From DASWUD01 sp036401755 (GTDB lineage: Bacteria > Pseudomonadota > Gammaproteobacteria > Thiohalomonadales > Thiohalomonadaceae): a stretch of 7,922 nucleotides of DNA. Below are positions 6,141-7,922 of this stretch, one piece after another. Both the position numbers and the translations under genes were made by a program. The stretch spans positions 1 to 7,922 of the forward strand of contig DASWUD010000056.1 of NCBI GenBank assembly GCA_036401755.1, in the 5' to 3' direction. How positions within the stretch are numbered: the stretch's first letter is position 1; the number at the start of each line of letters is the position of its first letter. The notes under the pieces were generated by a model. It made no database searches and was not told the origin of the DNA. It was given only the letters and a program-made list of their open reading frames with translations.

Positions 6141-7922
6141 GTGAACGATACAACACTTCTTGAGCAGGGGCTTTACCGCCCATCCTTCGAAAAGGACAAC
6201 TGTGGTTTCGGGTTGATCGCCCACATGGATGGCGACGCCAGCCATTGGCTGGTGGAGACCGCCATTGGTGCCCTTGCCCGCATGACCCATCGCGGCGCCA
6301 TAGCCGCCGACGGCAAGACCGGTGACGGTTGCGGCCTGCTGCTGAAAAAGCCCGATGCCTTCCTGCGCGCCGTGGCCGACGAACAGGGTTTCTCTCTCGC
6401 CGAGCAGTATGCGGTGGGCATGGTGTTCCTCAACACCGATGAAGAGCTGGCCGACAAGGCGCGTGCCCAGCTCAACAAGGATCTGATGACCGAGGGGCTG
6501 ACCGTCGCCGGCTGGCGCGTGGTCCCCACCAATCCCGATGCCTGTGGTGCCGAGGCGCTCAAGACCCTGCCGCAGTTCGAGCAGGTCTTCGTCAACGCCC
6601 CGGCCGGGATGGATGCGGCCACCTTCGATCGTCACCTCTACATCGCGCGCCGCCGCACCGAGAAGGTGATCGAGCCGGTCGATCCGATGTTCTACCTCCC
6701 GAGCCTCACCAGCCAGGTGGTCTCCTATAAAGGCCTGGTGATGCCGGCCTATCTTCCGGTCTTCTACACCGACCTCAACGACAAGCGCCTCGCCTCCGGC
6801 ATCTGCGTCTTCCACCAGCGCTTCTCCACCAACACCTGGCCGCAGTGGCGTCTGGCCCAGCCGTTCCGCTATCTGGCGCACAACGGCGAGATCAACACCG
6901 TGCAGGGCAACCGCAGCTGGTCGGTGGCGCGCGGCCACAAGTTCGCGACCCCGCTCATCCCCAACATGGATGACGTGCGTCCGCTGGTCTCCATGACCGG
7001 CTCCGACTCCAACAGCCTCGACAACATGCTCGAAGCGCTGCTCGCCGGCGGCGTCGACATCTTCCGCGCCATGCGCCTGCTGGTGCCGCCCGCCTGGCAG
7101 AACATCGAGCACATGGACCCGGACCTGCGCGCCTTCTACGAATACAACTCCATGCACATGGAGGCGTGGGACGGCCCGGCCGGGATCGTTCTCACCGACG
7201 GCCGCTATGCCGCCTGCACCCTCGATCGCAACGGCCTGCGCCCGGCGCGCTGGGTGATCACCAAGGGGCCCAAGGGCCACGATTTCAAGGCCGGCAGTTA
7301 CGAAGGGTGCGTCATCACCCTCGCCTCCGAGATCGGCGTGTTCGACTACAACCCGGACGACGTGCTGACCAAGGGGCGCCTCAAGCCCGGCCAGATGCTC
7401 GCCGCCGACACCGCCAACGGCACCCTGCTGCTGCCGCAGGATGTGGACAACCACCTCAAGGGGCGCCACCCCTACAAGCAGTGGCTGGCCGAGCATGTGC
7501 GCCATCTGGAAAGCGAATGCACTGGCAATGGTGATGCCGTCGCCGATCTGAACGATGCGCAGCTCGCCGTGCACCAGAAGATGTTCAACGTCTCCTTCGA
7601 AGAGCGTGATCAGGTGATGCGCCCACTCGCCGAGGCCGGCAACGAAGCGGTCGGCTCCATGGGTGACGACACGCCGATGGCGGTGCTGTCGCAGAAGGTG
7701 CGTTCCTCCTTCGACTACTTCCGTCAGCAGTTCGCCCAGGTGACCAATCCGCCCATCGACCCGCTGCGCGAAGCGATCGTCATGTCGCTGGAGACCTGCT
7801 TCGGCGCCGAGAAGAACCTCTTCGAGGAGAGCGCCGATCACGCCGCGCGTCTGCTGGTCGATTCGCCGGTGCTGTCGAAGGAGAAGTTCAACCGTCTGCT
7901 GGCGCAAAAGGATGCCGCCTAC
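6141..7922 (+). CDS. gltB: Glutamate synthase (NADPH) large subunit, N-terminal part (3' end outside window)
   Basis: The frame is open from GTG 6141 to the right edge (594 codons of roughly 1,500). GltB transfers the glutamine amide nitrogen to 2-oxoglutarate, forming glutamate with GltD in the cytosol. The GTG is the only plausible start: an in-frame TAG ends seven bases before it, and no start codon falls between it and C21. C21 in DNCGFGLIAH is the expected N-terminal nucleophile after removal of a 20-residue propeptide, shorter than in E. coli. The class II amidotransferase domain shows HRGA, GDGCGLLL, HQRFSTNT (225-232), NGEINT (248-253) and GSDS (287-290). GSMGDDTP (505-512) and QVTNPPIDPLREA (about 533-545) mark the central domain. 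Residues 376-390 look like an insertion relative to recalled E. coli GltB. No clear Shine-Dalgarno is seen. It has its own promoter upstream; gltD would be expected beyond the window. Confidence 0.96.
   Translation, partial: MNDTTLLEQGLYRPSFEKDNCGFGLIAHMDGDASHWLVETAIGALARMTHRGAIAADGKTGDGCGLLLKKPDAFLRAVADEQGFSLAEQYAVGMVFLNTDEELADKARAQLNKDLMTEGLTVAGWRVVPTNPDACGAEALKTLPQFEQVFVNAPAGMDAATFDRHLYIARRRTEKVIEPVDPMFYLPSLTSQVVSYKGLVMPAYLPVFYTDLNDKRLASGICVFHQRFSTNTWPQWRLAQPFRYLAHNGEINTVQGNRSWSVARGHKFATPLIPNMDDVRPLVSMTGSDSNSLDNMLEALLAGGVDIFRAMRLLVPPAWQNIEHMDPDLRAFYEYNSMHMEAWDGPAGIVLTDGRYAACTLDRNGLRPARWVITKGPKGHDFKAGSYEGCVITLASEIGVFDYNPDDVLTKGRLKPGQMLAADTANGTLLLPQDVDNHLKGRHPYKQWLAEHVRHLESECTGNGDAVADLNDAQLAVHQKMFNVSFEERDQVMRPLAEAGNEAVGSMGDDTPMAVLSQKVRSSFDYFRQQFAQVTNPPIDPLREAIVMSLETCFGAEKNLFEESADHAARLLVDSPVLSKEKFNRLLAQKDAAY

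Noticed and set aside
6042..7907. A 621-codon open frame on the minus strand opposite gltB
   Set aside because: The + strand frame matches GltB motifs from end to end. The antisense frame has no recognisable motif and a His/Gly/Val/Glu-rich composition typical of the complement of a GC-rich coding gene.

Overview
The window is an ordinary-looking chromosomal stretch of a Gammaproteobacterium with every gene on the + strand. In order it holds the 3' part of pilQ, then aroK, aroB, a dGTPase-family gene (dgt), a small WGR-domain gene, a DamX-like gene with an AAA ATPase domain and two SPOR domains, and the 5' part of gltB. The order pilQ-aroK-aroB-damX-like-gltB is, from memory, the Pseudomonas-type arrangement (pilMNOPQ-aroKB-damX-like-gltBD). 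Here dgt and the WGR gene sit between aroB and the damX-like gene. Protein similarities recalled by eye point to Gammaproteobacteria. A sulfur-oxidising or Chromatiales-like relative is a guess only.

Bases 1-1071 encode the secretin end of PilQ, the outer-membrane pore of type IV pili. Bases 1110-2778 encode shikimate kinase and 3-dehydroquinate synthase, two steps of the chorismate pathway. Between them lie an 11-base C tract and a possible promoter. Bases 2790-3944 encode an HD-type dNTP triphosphohydrolase only 11 bases after aroB. Bases 3997-4251 encode an 84-residue WGR-domain protein. Bases 4275-5966 encode a 563-residue membrane protein with a P-loop ATPase domain, one transmembrane helix and two SPOR domains, probably acting at the septal cell wall. 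Same-strand spacing makes pilQ through the damX-like gene a plausible transcription unit, possibly with an internal promoter before aroB.

The 174-base gap at 5967-6140 is the regulatory part of the window. It holds a good sigma-70-type promoter (TTGAAC, 17 bases, TATACT) whose spacer contains a run of eight C. Downstream is a long imperfect hairpin in the presumed leader, and then the GTG start of gltB. The gltB part (594 codons, open at the right edge) carries the class II glutamine amidotransferase domain of the glutamate synthase large subunit and has clearly higher GC than pilQ.

No tRNA, rRNA, CRISPR array, insertion sequence or convincing intrinsic terminator was seen. I do not see a new defence or mobile system. 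The most notable points are the gltB leader architecture, G/C homopolymer tracts at three functional positions, the duplicated SPOR module, and the WGR gene inside this housekeeping cluster.
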